Shown here piece by piece: positions 40,480 to 47,613 of a DNA stretch of 64,000 nucleotides. Position 1 is the stretch's first letter. Each line of letters opens with the position of its first letter. The notes under the pieces were generated by a model. That model worked only from the letters and a program-made list of their open reading frames with translations. It made no database searches and had not been told where the DNA came from. Source of the stretch: Levilactobacillus parabrevis ATCC 53295 (GTDB lineage Bacteria; Bacillota; Bacilli; Lactobacillales; Lactobacillaceae); the NCBI RefSeq assembly GCF_001434055.1, contig NZ_AZCZ01000003.1, positions 1 through 64,000 on the forward strand. Direction: 5' to 3'. The translations under genes and the position numbers were made by a program.

Positions 40480-40625
40480 ACAGTTTTGAGTGAAACGTCG
40501 TCACTAATTGCGTGTTATTTCAGCGCGTCTGCAGCTGGTCACCAGTTATTTCGCAAAATTTATCGAAATCCCTAGCCCTTAGCACCCGATAATCCTATAC
40601 TGGTAAGCAAAGGAGGCGGAACACT

Positions 40626-42044
40626 GTGAAGAAAAGTTCCGATTGTACCGAGATTTTAGTGGGTAAAGCCGCCAGCATGGATGGCTCCACGATTGTAGCG
40701 CGTAACGAGGATGGCTATGGGCCAATTAATCCCATCAAGTTTGTGGTGCATCCCGCCACGGACCAAAAGCAAGCAACGTTTACTTCGGCAGTTACTGGCG
40801 TCAACGTGCCCTTGCCCGACCACGCTTACCGCTACACGGGCACTCCGCAAGCCGATCAAAGTGACGGCCAATACGAAGAAGCTGGGATCAACGAGTTTAA
40901 CGTGGGGATGAGCGCAACCGAAACGACGGCGACCAACGCGCGCGTCCTGGGTTACGACCCATTAGTTAACGATGGCATCAACGAAGAGGCCATGATCACA
41001 CTGGTTCTGCCGTACGTGAAGACTGCCAAGGAAGGTGCCCAACGTTTGGGAGCCTTATTGGAAAAGTACGGAACCGGCGAAAGCAACAGTATTGCCTTCA
41101 ATGATAAGAACGAAATTTGGTATTTGGAAACGGCCGGGGGTCATCATTGGGCAGCCATGCGGTTACCTGAAGATAGCTACGCCATTGCGCCAAACCAAAC
41201 TTTGATGCAGGAAGTCAACTTGGACGATTCTGACAACTTCTTAGTGGCGACCGACCTCGTCGACTTTGTCACCAAGTATCACTTGAATCCAACGCCAGGC
41301 ACGTTTAACTTCCGCGAGATCTTCGGGACTCACGGGGAAGACGATGCTTACTACAACACGCCACGGACTTGGTACGGCCAGAAGTTGTTCAATCCGGAAG
41401 TTACGGATCAACAACCGACCGACCAAGATATGCCGTTTACCCGCCAACCAAGCAAGAAGATTGCGATTGAAGACGTTGAATTCTTCTTGTCTTCTCACTA
41501 CAATGGTACGCCATACGATCCGTTCGGGACGTTTGCTTCCGGCTCAGCCGATGACCAGAGAAAGTACCGGCCAATCGCTATGGACCGGAACCAATGCTCC
41601 TCAATCCTCCAGATCAGAAATGACGTTGACGATGACCACGCGGCCATTCAATGGATTGCCATGGGCTTCTTCGCCTACGCGCCATACGTGCCATTCTTCA
41701 CCAACATCAACGACACGCCAGAAGACTACAAGAACACCACGACCGAAGTTTCCGTGGACAACGTGTACTGGTTGAACAAGACCTTATCCGTCCTGATTGA
41801 ACCCCACTTCCACGAATTCGTGGAGAGCGTCAATGCCTTCCGCGAGGGTTGTCAATCTTACGGTCGGGCACGGGTCGCCGCTACCGATGCTAACCTTACC
41901 GGGGATGCTACGACCTTCCTAACCAAGAGTAATGCCGAGACCGCCGGCGAAGTTTCCAAGCGGACCCATGCGTTATTCAACGACTTGGTTAAGCAGGGCT
42001 TACTACTCTCCAAGACGGCGTGGGAAAAGGGTCAGAACCTTTAA
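40626..42044 (+). CDS. pepD: C69-family dipeptidase
   Basis: 472 residues from GTG (AAGGAGG upstream). Ntn-hydrolase with the nucleophile Cys7 in SSDCTEILVGKAASMDGSTIVARNEDG, the hallmark of lactobacillus PepD; the first six residues are probably removed to expose it. Other family blocks: FNVGMSATETTATN, ESNSIAFNDKNEIWYLETAGGHHW, QCSSILQIRNDV and WIAMGFFAYAPYVPFF. Cytoplasmic, broad dipeptide hydrolysis, part of peptide nutrition. Single gene. Confidence 0.93.
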   Translation: MKKSSDCTEILVGKAASMDGSTIVARNEDGYGPINPIKFVVHPATDQKQATFTSAVTGVNVPLPDHAYRYTGTPQADQSDGQYEEAGINEFNVGMSATETTATNARVLGYDPLVNDGINEEAMITLVLPYVKTAKEGAQRLGALLEKYGTGESNSIAFNDKNEIWYLETAGGHHWAAMRLPEDSYAIAPNQTLMQEVNLDDSDNFLVATDLVDFVTKYHLNPTPGTFNFREIFGTHGEDDAYYNTPRTWYGQKLFNPEVTDQQPTDQDMPFTRQPSKKIAIEDVEFFLSSHYNGTPYDPFGTFASGSADDQRKYRPIAMDRNQCSSILQIRNDVDDDHAAIQWIAMGFFAYAPYVPFFTNINDTPEDYKNTTTEVSVDNVYWLNKTLSVLIEPHFHEFVESVNAFREGCQSYGRARVAATDANLTGDATTFLTKSNAETAGEVSKRTHALFNDLVKQGLLLSKTAWEKGQNL

Positions 42045-42206
42045 CTTATCAGTCGAAAGTTGTGGCTAGCAATTATTTTATGCTGGAATTGATTCTAATT
42101 GGTTGATTATTAGCTAGAATTAAGTAAAATGGTTAGAAATGAGCTAAGAGTGAAAGAGTTTTGATTCAGAAGAGTAAGAGTTGAGGACAGACTAGGAGGA
42201 CCACGC

Positions 42207-43205
42207 ATGAAATGGATGAAGTTCGCTTTAGCCGGAAGCCTGGGATTGGCTTTATGGGGAGCAACGACGACGGCTCAAGCCGCCAAGAAGGTTACGTTAC
42301 CAGCGTATCCGCAGCACCGGGTATTTACGTTTAAGGCTAAGGGAACCAAGGTTTACAGCTACCCCCGCGCCGCGTACGCGCACAGCAAGGTTTTGGGGAC
42401 CAATCTGAGCACGAAGAAACATTGGACCGTGGATAAAGTGGTGACCATTAATGGCAAACGCTACGTACGGTTGGCCAATGTGACGGCCACAAAGCTTCAG
42501 CACGGTCAAGTGGCGGAATCTAAGGGGGCTGCAGCTACGAAGATTACCGGGGGTTACGTTGCCCTGAGTAAGCTAAAATTCCACCAGCAGATCGTTCAGA
42601 TGAAGTCAATTAAGAAGACGGCCTACTGGACGCCAACGACGACCCATGATTTCTGGAACATGCCAGCGAAGACGTTGGGTATCACGGCTGCCAACCACTT
42701 TGGCAGTAGCTATGGCTACAAGACGATCTACGCTGTGCAGTCGTTGACGACCACGACCAAGAAGCACTACTTGTACTTCGAAACGGCCGCGGGCAAGGCC
42801 ATTGGCTGGTTACCGACTAGCGCCGTTGTTAAGGGAACTTACCCAGACAACATGAAGCGCGAGATGAGCCGCGATGGTTTAACGGCGACCAAGAAGGTGG
42901 CCACGCTCGATAAGAGTGGTCACATCAAGATTGGTATCGCCACGGCGAACAATCAGATTCAGCGGGTCGTCATGCTGAAGCAAAACAGCCAGACCATGAC
43001 TTACGCCTATGAGAACGGTAAGGCCGTTCGCAAGATTACACGGAGTGCCACGGGTAAGCTGTTATCCAGCAAAGCCATCACGCCAGTGGCTACTTTGAAG
43101 TTTAAGTTAGTTGCGACGTTTGATCTTCAGGGGCAAACTTACCAGGGGACCATTTCACCTCAAGGTAAGATCGATATTCCGGTTTATCTCGGGTGGATCG
43201 CATAA
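42207..43205 (+). CDS. Secreted surface protein of unknown function
   Basis: 332 residues. Signal peptide 1-26 (LAGSLGLALWGATTTAQA-A). The mature part is Lys/Thr-rich and very basic (predicted to bind anionic wall polymers). Residues 45-140 and 150-215 each resemble an SH3b/GW-like unit (TKVYSYPRAAYAHSKVLG, YWTPTTTHDFWNMP then AGKAIGWLPTSAVV). The C-terminal block QGQTYQGTISPQGKIDIPVYLGW is similar to the end of the secreted protein at 61781 (LTLSPQGDITLQQAW). Function unknown; wall attachment is inferred. AGGAGG precedes the ATG. Confidence 0.75.
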   Translation: MKWMKFALAGSLGLALWGATTTAQAAKKVTLPAYPQHRVFTFKAKGTKVYSYPRAAYAHSKVLGTNLSTKKHWTVDKVVTINGKRYVRLANVTATKLQHGQVAESKGAAATKITGGYVALSKLKFHQQIVQMKSIKKTAYWTPTTTHDFWNMPAKTLGITAANHFGSSYGYKTIYAVQSLTTTTKKHYLYFETAAGKAIGWLPTSAVVKGTYPDNMKREMSRDGLTATKKVATLDKSGHIKIGIATANNQIQRVVMLKQNSQTMTYAYENGKAVRKITRSATGKLLSSKAITPVATLKFKLVATFDLQGQTYQGTISPQGKIDIPVYLGWIA

Positions 43206-43220
43206 TTAAAAACTAAGATT

Positions 43221-43256
43221 AAGGGGTCATCCAGAGCATTCTGGGTGACCCTTTTG
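43221..43256 (+). terminator. Terminator of the surface-protein gene
   Basis: AAGGGGTCATCCAGA with TTCTGGGTGACCCTT, then TTTGATTTT. Confidence 0.8.
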
Positions 43257-43305
43257 ATTTTGAGGCTTAGTTTTAAGTGTTAAGCTAAGGGTGAGGTGAA
43301 GGTTA

Positions 43306-43917
43306 ATGGCAAAATCTGAAATTGAAAAGTTGGATGCAGGCGAGCCTTACCATTTTCTCGATAAGGCGGTCGCTGAACGGAAGGCGCGGGCAGCTGAACT
43401 CTGTCAGGAATTCAACAGCATTCCAGCAACTGACCCGGCAGCCCAGACCGCCAAGATCAAGGAAATCCTGGGTAGCCATGGGAAACGCGTCTCGGTTCAG
43501 GCCACATTCAATTGCGACAATGGCCGCAACATTCACGTGGGCGAGGACTTTCTGAGCAACTATAATCTGACAATTCTGGACATTGCGCCAGTGACTATCG
43601 GTCGCAACGTGATGATTGGCCCCAACGTGGATATCTATACCGTTAATCATCCACTAGCGGCGACCGATCGTCGAAGCCACACGGCTCAGGCCAGCCCAGT
43701 AACCATTGGCGATGACGTCTGGATTGGTGGCAAGGTGGCCGTCATGCCCGGTGTCACGATTGGGAGCAATGTGGTTGTTGCTGCCGGGGCGATTGTGACG
43801 AAGGATGTGCCGGACAACGTCTTAGTTGGTGGTGTGCCAGCTCAGGTAATTAAACGCCTGCCGCCCATTGGCGCTTCGCAGGCTAAGCGGGACGATGTGG
43901 CCCGACTACTACGTTAA
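43306..43917 (+). CDS. Maltose/galactoside O-acetyltransferase family protein
   Basis: 203 residues. N-terminal MAT helix domain (EIEKLDAGEPYHFLD), then left-handed beta-helix hexapeptide repeats: FNCDNGRNIHVGEDFLSNYN, IGRNVMIGPNVDIYTVNHPL (catalytic His of the VNHP motif), IGDDVWIGGKVAVMPGVTIG, VVVAAGAIVTKDVPDNVL. It transfers acetyl from acetyl-CoA to a sugar hydroxyl; the sugar is unknown. It faces, end to end, a related acetyltransferase gene on the other strand. Confidence 0.9.
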   Translation: MAKSEIEKLDAGEPYHFLDKAVAERKARAAELCQEFNSIPATDPAAQTAKIKEILGSHGKRVSVQATFNCDNGRNIHVGEDFLSNYNLTILDIAPVTIGRNVMIGPNVDIYTVNHPLAATDRRSHTAQASPVTIGDDVWIGGKVAVMPGVTIGSNVVVAAGAIVTKDVPDNVLVGGVPAQVIKRLPPIGASQAKRDDVARLLR

Positions 43918-43930
43918 TTTTGATAAAAAT

Positions 43931-43956
43931 AGGGACTGGCCGATTGGCTAGTCCCT
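43931..43956. terminator. Bidirectional terminator between the two acetyltransferase genes
   Basis: AGGGACTGGCC with GGCTAGTCCCT around GATT; TTTCG follows on plus and ATTTTTATC on minus. Confidence 0.8.
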
Positions 43957-43971
43957 TTCGCATGAGCTAAT

Positions 43972-44541
43972 TTAGTTTTCAGTTGGAACGTTTTCACGAA
44001 TAACGCGGGCGGGGCTTCCGGCTAAGACAACGTTATCGCCGAAGGATTTCGTGACGGTGGAGTTGGCGCCGACGACGACATTGTTTCCTAACGTCACGCC
44101 AGGCAAGATGACGGAACCGCCACCGATCCAGACGTGGTCGCCAATCGTCACGGGCTTGCCGAGACCAACGAAAGCATCGCGGCCGGCTGGGTCCAAGGGG
44201 TGATAGGCGGAGTAAATCTGAACGTGGGGTGCGATCATACAATGGTCGCCGATGGTGACGGGAGCGACGTCCAGGATAACACAGTCGTAGTTGCACATGA
44301 AGGCGTCACCGACGTGGATGTTATAACCAAAGTCGCAGCGGAAGTTAGGTTGCACCCAGGGCGTCTTGCCAACGGAACCGAAGAGCTGCCGAATAACATG
44401 TTCCTTCTCGGTAGCGGCCGTGTCATCTAGTTCGTTCATGATCTTACAGAGTCGCCGGGCTTTGGTCTCCTCAGCTGCAAGCTCGGGGTCCATGATGTTG
44501 TAGGGCTCGCCCGCCATAAACTTTTCTTTTTCGGTTTTCAT
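43972..44541 (-). CDS. Sugar O-acetyltransferase, CcpA-linked
   Basis: 189 residues from the ATG at 44541, nine bases after TGGAGG; the reading to 44610 runs across a cre site and is rejected. MKTEKEKFMAGEPYNIMDPEL is the standard MAT N-terminus. Hexapeptide core: FRCDFGYNIHVGDAFMCNYD, IGDHCMIAPHVQIYSAYHPL (catalytic His), IGDHVWIGGGSVILPGVTLG, VVVGANSTVTKSFGDNVVLAG. It is closer to the classical LacA/Maa form than the neighbour at 43306. A perfect cre site 64 bases upstream suggests glucose-dependent control by CcpA. Confidence 0.9.
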   Translation of the reverse strand: MKTEKEKFMAGEPYNIMDPELAAEETKARRLCKIMNELDDTAATEKEHVIRQLFGSVGKTPWVQPNFRCDFGYNIHVGDAFMCNYDCVILDVAPVTIGDHCMIAPHVQIYSAYHPLDPAGRDAFVGLGKPVTIGDHVWIGGGSVILPGVTLGNNVVVGANSTVTKSFGDNVVLAGSPARVIRENVPTEN

Positions 44542-44604
44542 AGGATATAGCCTCCAGGTCTTTTCGATTATTGTAGCATAAATAAGAATATTTGTACGGA
44601 TTAA

Positions 44605-44619
44605 TTGCAAACGCTAACA
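44605..44619 (-). promoter_or_regulatory. Catabolite-responsive element (cre)
   Basis: TTGCAAACGCTAACA fits the consensus WTGNAANCGNWNNCW at every position (shown on plus strand). It lies 64 bases upstream of the minus-strand acetyltransferase start. Confidence 0.75.
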
Positions 44620-44886
44620 TTTATCTGGCAAGTAGAATTGTCCGCCGTTAAAAATATCTAGGTAGCGGATGATTATTGGGCGTAGTAGTGGTGGGATTTA
44701 ATTTCTTCGCTAAGCTAACTGGGACCTTTGACGGGGTGTTCTATGGCGAGATGGCATACAATAATCGTCAAAGCTGCGGAGAAGCTTGTCTTCCGGAGTT
44801 TGTGCTCAGCTAAAAATATAAAACGGATAATGTCGGGCGGCTACCATCATGGTCAATGCTGATAACTATTCGTGGCTGGGTCAGCG

Positions 44887-44915
44887 AGGCTTCCGCGAAG
44901 GCGGGAGCCTTTTTA
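44887..44915 (+). terminator. Orphan terminator upstream of the EamA gene
   Basis: AGGCTTCCGC (44887-44896) with GCGGGAGCCT (44901-44910), then TTTTA. No plus-strand gene precedes it for 950 bases, so it may end an unannotated small RNA in 44620-44886, where I see no ORF. Confidence 0.65.
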
Positions 44916-45007
44916 GTCAGTTTCTAATAGGACCGTTAGAGTGAAGCGATTCCAAATTATAATCGTGTGAGTAAACGTACTTTCCTTAGAGGTCCTGCAA
45001 AACCCTT

Positions 45008-45016
45008 TGCTATAAT
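45008..45016 (+). promoter_or_regulatory. Extended -10 promoter of the EamA gene
   Basis: TGCTATAAT fits TGnTATAAT; no clear -35. Confidence 0.6.
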
Positions 45017-45101
45017 GGGCAGTGGACGATTAATTTTACGTGAATAAGAGGGATTAGGGAATGTTTAATTTAAATTCAGTTACTAACGGGAAGTGGCCAC
45101 G

Positions 45102-46031
45102 ATGAACCGTCAACATCATTTACGCGGCGTGCTTTTGGCTAGTGTAGCGTGTATCCTCTGGGGAATCTCAGGGGTAGCGGCCAGCAGTTTGTTTATGCTG
45201 AACCCTCACATCACCGCTCTATGGCTGACTCAAGTCAGAATGATCTCGGCCGGGATGATTCTGCTAGTCTTCGGTCAGTTTGCGGGGGTAAAACCGTTTG
45301 CCATCTGGCGTCAACGGGCGACAGCCTTACGAGTGGTCAGCTATGGCTTACTGGGGTTGGTGCCGGTCCAGCTCTGTTACTTTGAGGCCGTGAAGTTTGG
45401 GAACGCACCGATTGCGACCATCATCCAGTATCTGGGACCGTTCATCATCAGTATCTATTTTCTTCTATTTAAACATGTCACGCCAACGCGGCCGGAAGCC
45501 TTGGGGATGATCATGGCCTTCTTCGGGACGTTATTGATTGTGACCCACGGCCATTTGAATAGTTTGGCCATTTCGCCAGTCGTCTTGTTCTGGGGCGGGT
45601 TATCCGCTATCGGAGTGGCGACGAACACGTTACTGCCACGGCCCTTATTGCCCAAATTTGGCGCGGTTTCCGTGACCGGGTGGGGACTGCTGGTTGCGGG
45701 TATTTGTCTGAACGTCTTTGGCCCGGTTTGGCAGGATCACGTGACCTTGACTGGCGCGGAGTTGGCTCTGATTTTAGTGATCATCATTCTGGGGACGGTA
45801 ATTCCGTTCTTGATGTTCGCTCACGCGCTGGGCTATATCTTGCCGACCACGGCTAGCTTGCTGGATGCCTTCGAACCGTTAGCAGCAACGGTCTTTTCCG
45901 TGGCATTCCTCAACGTTCAGCTGACCAACTACGACTTGTTTGGCGGTATGCTGATTATCCTCGCAGTCATGGCGTTGTCCTTGAATGGCCGGAAGATGAT
46001 CAACTTCCTCCGCAGTTTCCGGACTGAGTAA
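45102..46031 (+). CDS. EamA/DMT-family transporter
   Basis: 309 residues from the ATG at 45102; a GTG at 45093 is also in frame. Ten hydrophobic segments in two EamA repeats: LLASVACILWGISGVAASSLF begins the first, with VPVQLCYFEAVKFGNAPIATIIQYLGPFIISIYF as the characteristic third/fourth helices; the second repeat (SPVVLFWGGLSAIGVATNTLL) ends with TTASLLDAFEPLAATVFSVAFL, the hallmark EPLAA motif. Such proteins export metabolites or amino acids; the substrate is unknown. Single gene; repeat R5 begins 23 bases after its stop. Confidence 0.88.
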   Translation: MNRQHHLRGVLLASVACILWGISGVAASSLFMLNPHITALWLTQVRMISAGMILLVFGQFAGVKPFAIWRQRATALRVVSYGLLGLVPVQLCYFEAVKFGNAPIATIIQYLGPFIISIYFLLFKHVTPTRPEALGMIMAFFGTLLIVTHGHLNSLAISPVVLFWGGLSAIGVATNTLLPRPLLPKFGAVSVTGWGLLVAGICLNVFGPVWQDHVTLTGAELALILVIIILGTVIPFLMFAHALGYILPTTASLLDAFEPLAATVFSVAFLNVQLTNYDLFGGMLIILAVMALSLNGRKMINFLRSFRTE

Positions 46032-46053
46032 CTTAACATCGAGACTATCAGTT

Positions 46054-46247
46054 GTCGCCTGTGGCGGTCAGGACTCCGCCTGCTGTGGGGACCGCCTGCA
46101 GCCCCAAAATGGGCTTCCGGCTCGGTTTGAAACCTCACGAAGTTCATGTGAGTTTTCAAACGCGTCCCACGGTGTAGCCCCGGGAAGGTCCAATCGCCCG
46201 GGATAACACCGTCGTCACAGCTGTCTGCGTCCTGACTGCCTTCGGCT
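46054..46247 (-). repeat. Structured repeat family I, copy R5 (full)
   Basis: Minus-strand copy. P1: GTCAGGAC with GTCCTGAC. P2: ACGGTGTTATCCCGGG with CCCGGGGCTACACCGT. Core: GTGGGAC with GTCCCCAC. P3: GAAAACTCAC with GTGAGGTTTC. P4: GCCGGAAGCCC with GGGCTGCAGGC. Confidence 0.88.
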
Positions 46248-46303
46248 AGTTACTACTCTTGACTTTAAGTTGAGGTAAGGGATTTTTGAAATTTTAAAAA
46301 GTG

Positions 46304-46335
46304 GGTCACGCAGAAGATACTGCGTGGCCTTTTTT
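46304..46335 (+). terminator. Terminator downstream of EamA and repeat R5
   Basis: GGTCACGCAG with CTGCGTGGCC, then TTTTTT. Repeat R5 therefore lies inside the EamA 3' UTR. Confidence 0.8.
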
Positions 46336-46388
46336 GATGCGGAAATTGATAAGTTGGGGTTGATTGCGAAAACAGATGAAAATGAATC

Positions 46389-46417
46389 TTGCTTTTCCAC
46401 AACGGGTTCGGTATACT
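46389..46417 (+). promoter_or_regulatory. Promoter of the FusB-like leader and gene
   Basis: TTGCTT, 17-bp spacer, TATACT. Transcription would begin about 40 bases before the leader ORF. Confidence 0.65.
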
Positions 46418-46463
46418 TATGAACAATTCAGCTAAATTGCTGAATACAAGGAGATGATCGACG

Positions 46464-46505
46464 ATGATGGCATCGTTATTTGTACGGAAGAGTGCTGGCT
46501 GTTAG
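46464..46505 (+). CDS. 13-residue leader peptide before the FusB-like gene
   Basis: ATG-started ORF (MMASLFVRKSAGC) with AAGGAG about nine bases upstream; a second ATG follows directly. Its TAG stop is one base before a 12-bp hairpin arm, so a ribosome at the stop would cover that arm. Size, ribosome binding site and position match attenuator leader peptides. Confidence 0.65.
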   Translation: MMASLFVRKSAGC

Positions 46506-46506
46506 C

Positions 46507-46558
46507 GACACTTTTCTGCAAAACCTTTCAGAGAAGTGTCTGGTTTAAATCTGGAAGG
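46507..46558 (+). promoter_or_regulatory. Alternative hairpins controlling the FusB-like Shine-Dalgarno sequence
   Basis: Arm 1 GACACTTTTCTG (46507-46518) pairs with arm 2 CAGAGAAGTGTC (46529-46540), one wobble. Arm 3 CCTTTCAG (46524-46531) can instead pair with arm 4 CTGGAAGG (46551-46558), which contains the GGAAGG Shine-Dalgarno. Arms 2 and 3 overlap, so the two structures exclude each other. Confidence 0.6.
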
Positions 46559-46569
46559 AAGAAATAGTT

Positions 46570-47217
46570 ATGGAACCAACAATCACCGCTTACGAATATA
46601 GTTATATCACCCAGCAAGTCAACGCCCTCGTCAGTGCCTACCTGTCCGTTAATGACAAACGTATGCGCCGAGTCGTCCGCGATACCACGGTTGAGAATAT
46701 CGCGAGTCACTTGCCGGCAGATGAGCCCATCGCGCAAGACTTTTTACAGCAACTACAGCCCGACCGCTTAACGCGTGAGGCCGCAGCTAAACTACTACCG
46801 ACCATCGAGCCGCTGGTAGTGCCGTTCCCAAGTCTGAGCCAAAAACAGCTGAGCAAGCTATTCCGTAAGGTGAAGAAATTAAAGCAACCGGAATGGGCTG
46901 GTGTTGATTTACACGAACTGACCTATCTCGGTTGGAATGATGGGGGCAGCCAGAAAAAGTATCTGGTAGCGCCGTATCAGGACCGACTCATTGGGATTCA
47001 GGGAGACATGGGCCCCAAGACCGTTAAAGGCGTCTGTGCCATTTGCCAAACAATCGGCAATGTTTCCCTGTTCGTCTCAACGACCAAGAAGTCTGGTCTG
47101 GGGACCTTCACACGAAATGGTAATTACATCTGCCGCGACAGCGCCCAGTGTAACCGCCAACTGATCGACCCACAACCACTCGCTGATTTCCTAGAAATCG
47201 TGCGACCGAAACGCTAA
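46570..47217 (+). CDS. FusB/FBP54-family elongation factor G-binding protein
   Basis: 215 residues, the normal FusB length. A helical N-terminal half (1-100) leads to the C-terminal EF-G-binding domain with YLGWNDGGSQKKYLVAPY and a four-cysteine zinc finger: Cys156 and Cys159 (GVCAICQ), Cys188 and Cys194 (ICRDSAQCNRQ). FusB-type proteins bind EF-G and free ribosomes stalled by fusidic acid. In staphylococci fusB is reported to be controlled by a leader-peptide attenuator; a leader ORF and alternative hairpins precede this gene too. Whether it confers resistance here is unknown. Confidence 0.85.
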   Translation: MEPTITAYEYSYITQQVNALVSAYLSVNDKRMRRVVRDTTVENIASHLPADEPIAQDFLQQLQPDRLTREAAAKLLPTIEPLVVPFPSLSQKQLSKLFRKVKKLKQPEWAGVDLHELTYLGWNDGGSQKKYLVAPYQDRLIGIQGDMGPKTVKGVCAICQTIGNVSLFVSTTKKSGLGTFTRNGNYICRDSAQCNRQLIDPQPLADFLEIVRPKR

Positions 47218-47230
47218 ACGTTAACTTCCG

Positions 47231-47259
47231 AGAGGACTGCCAATGGTGGTCCTCTTTTA
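47231..47259 (+). terminator. Terminator of the FusB-like gene
   Basis: AGAGGAC (47231-47237) with GTCCTCT (47249-47255), then TTTAAATT. Confidence 0.7.
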
Positions 47260-47265
47260 AATTAA

Positions 47266-47305
47266 AAGTACCGCAATTCCCAGTGCTTAGGGAATTGCGG
47301 TACTT
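47266..47305. terminator. Perfect 16-bp hairpin between the convergent fusB-like and copB genes
   Basis: Arms 47266-47281 and 47290-47305, AAGTACCGCAATTCCC and its complement. TTAATTT follows on the minus strand, so it may end the cop transcript, placing repeat R6 in the copB 3' UTR. Confidence 0.7.
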
Positions 47306-47418
47306 GGTGTTGGTTTAAATGTTGAAGGTAACCAACGATATTATATAGGAAATTTGGTGACCTATTCAGACTGAGTGACTCTGGAGTTAAACGGCCAAGA
47401 TGATAAAAATCAATCTTA

Positions 47419-47599
47419 GTCGGAGGTGGCTAGGGATGGAGCCAGCCGTGGAGGTGGTGTAAACTGGCGTTTCTTGCCAGTTTACAGCACGGGCGATCTT
47501 GAAGACACGTGATTCTTCGTGGCTTCAAGTCGAGTTGGAAGCCCGTTTCTCAGGCTGGAACGTCCCCACAGCGGCGGAATCCCTGGCTACCGCAGACGA
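47419..47599 (+). repeat. Structured repeat family I, copy R6 (full)
   Basis: P1: GCTAGGGAT with ATCCCTGGC. P2: GTGGTGTAAACTGGC with GCCAGTTTACAGCAC, 14 of 15 paired, the most perfect in the set. P3: CTTGAAGACACG with CGTGGCTTCAAG. P4: GTTGGAAGCC with GGCTGGAAC. The end is 14 bases from the copB stop. Confidence 0.88.
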
Positions 47600-47613
47600 T
47601 CATGACTAACCAT

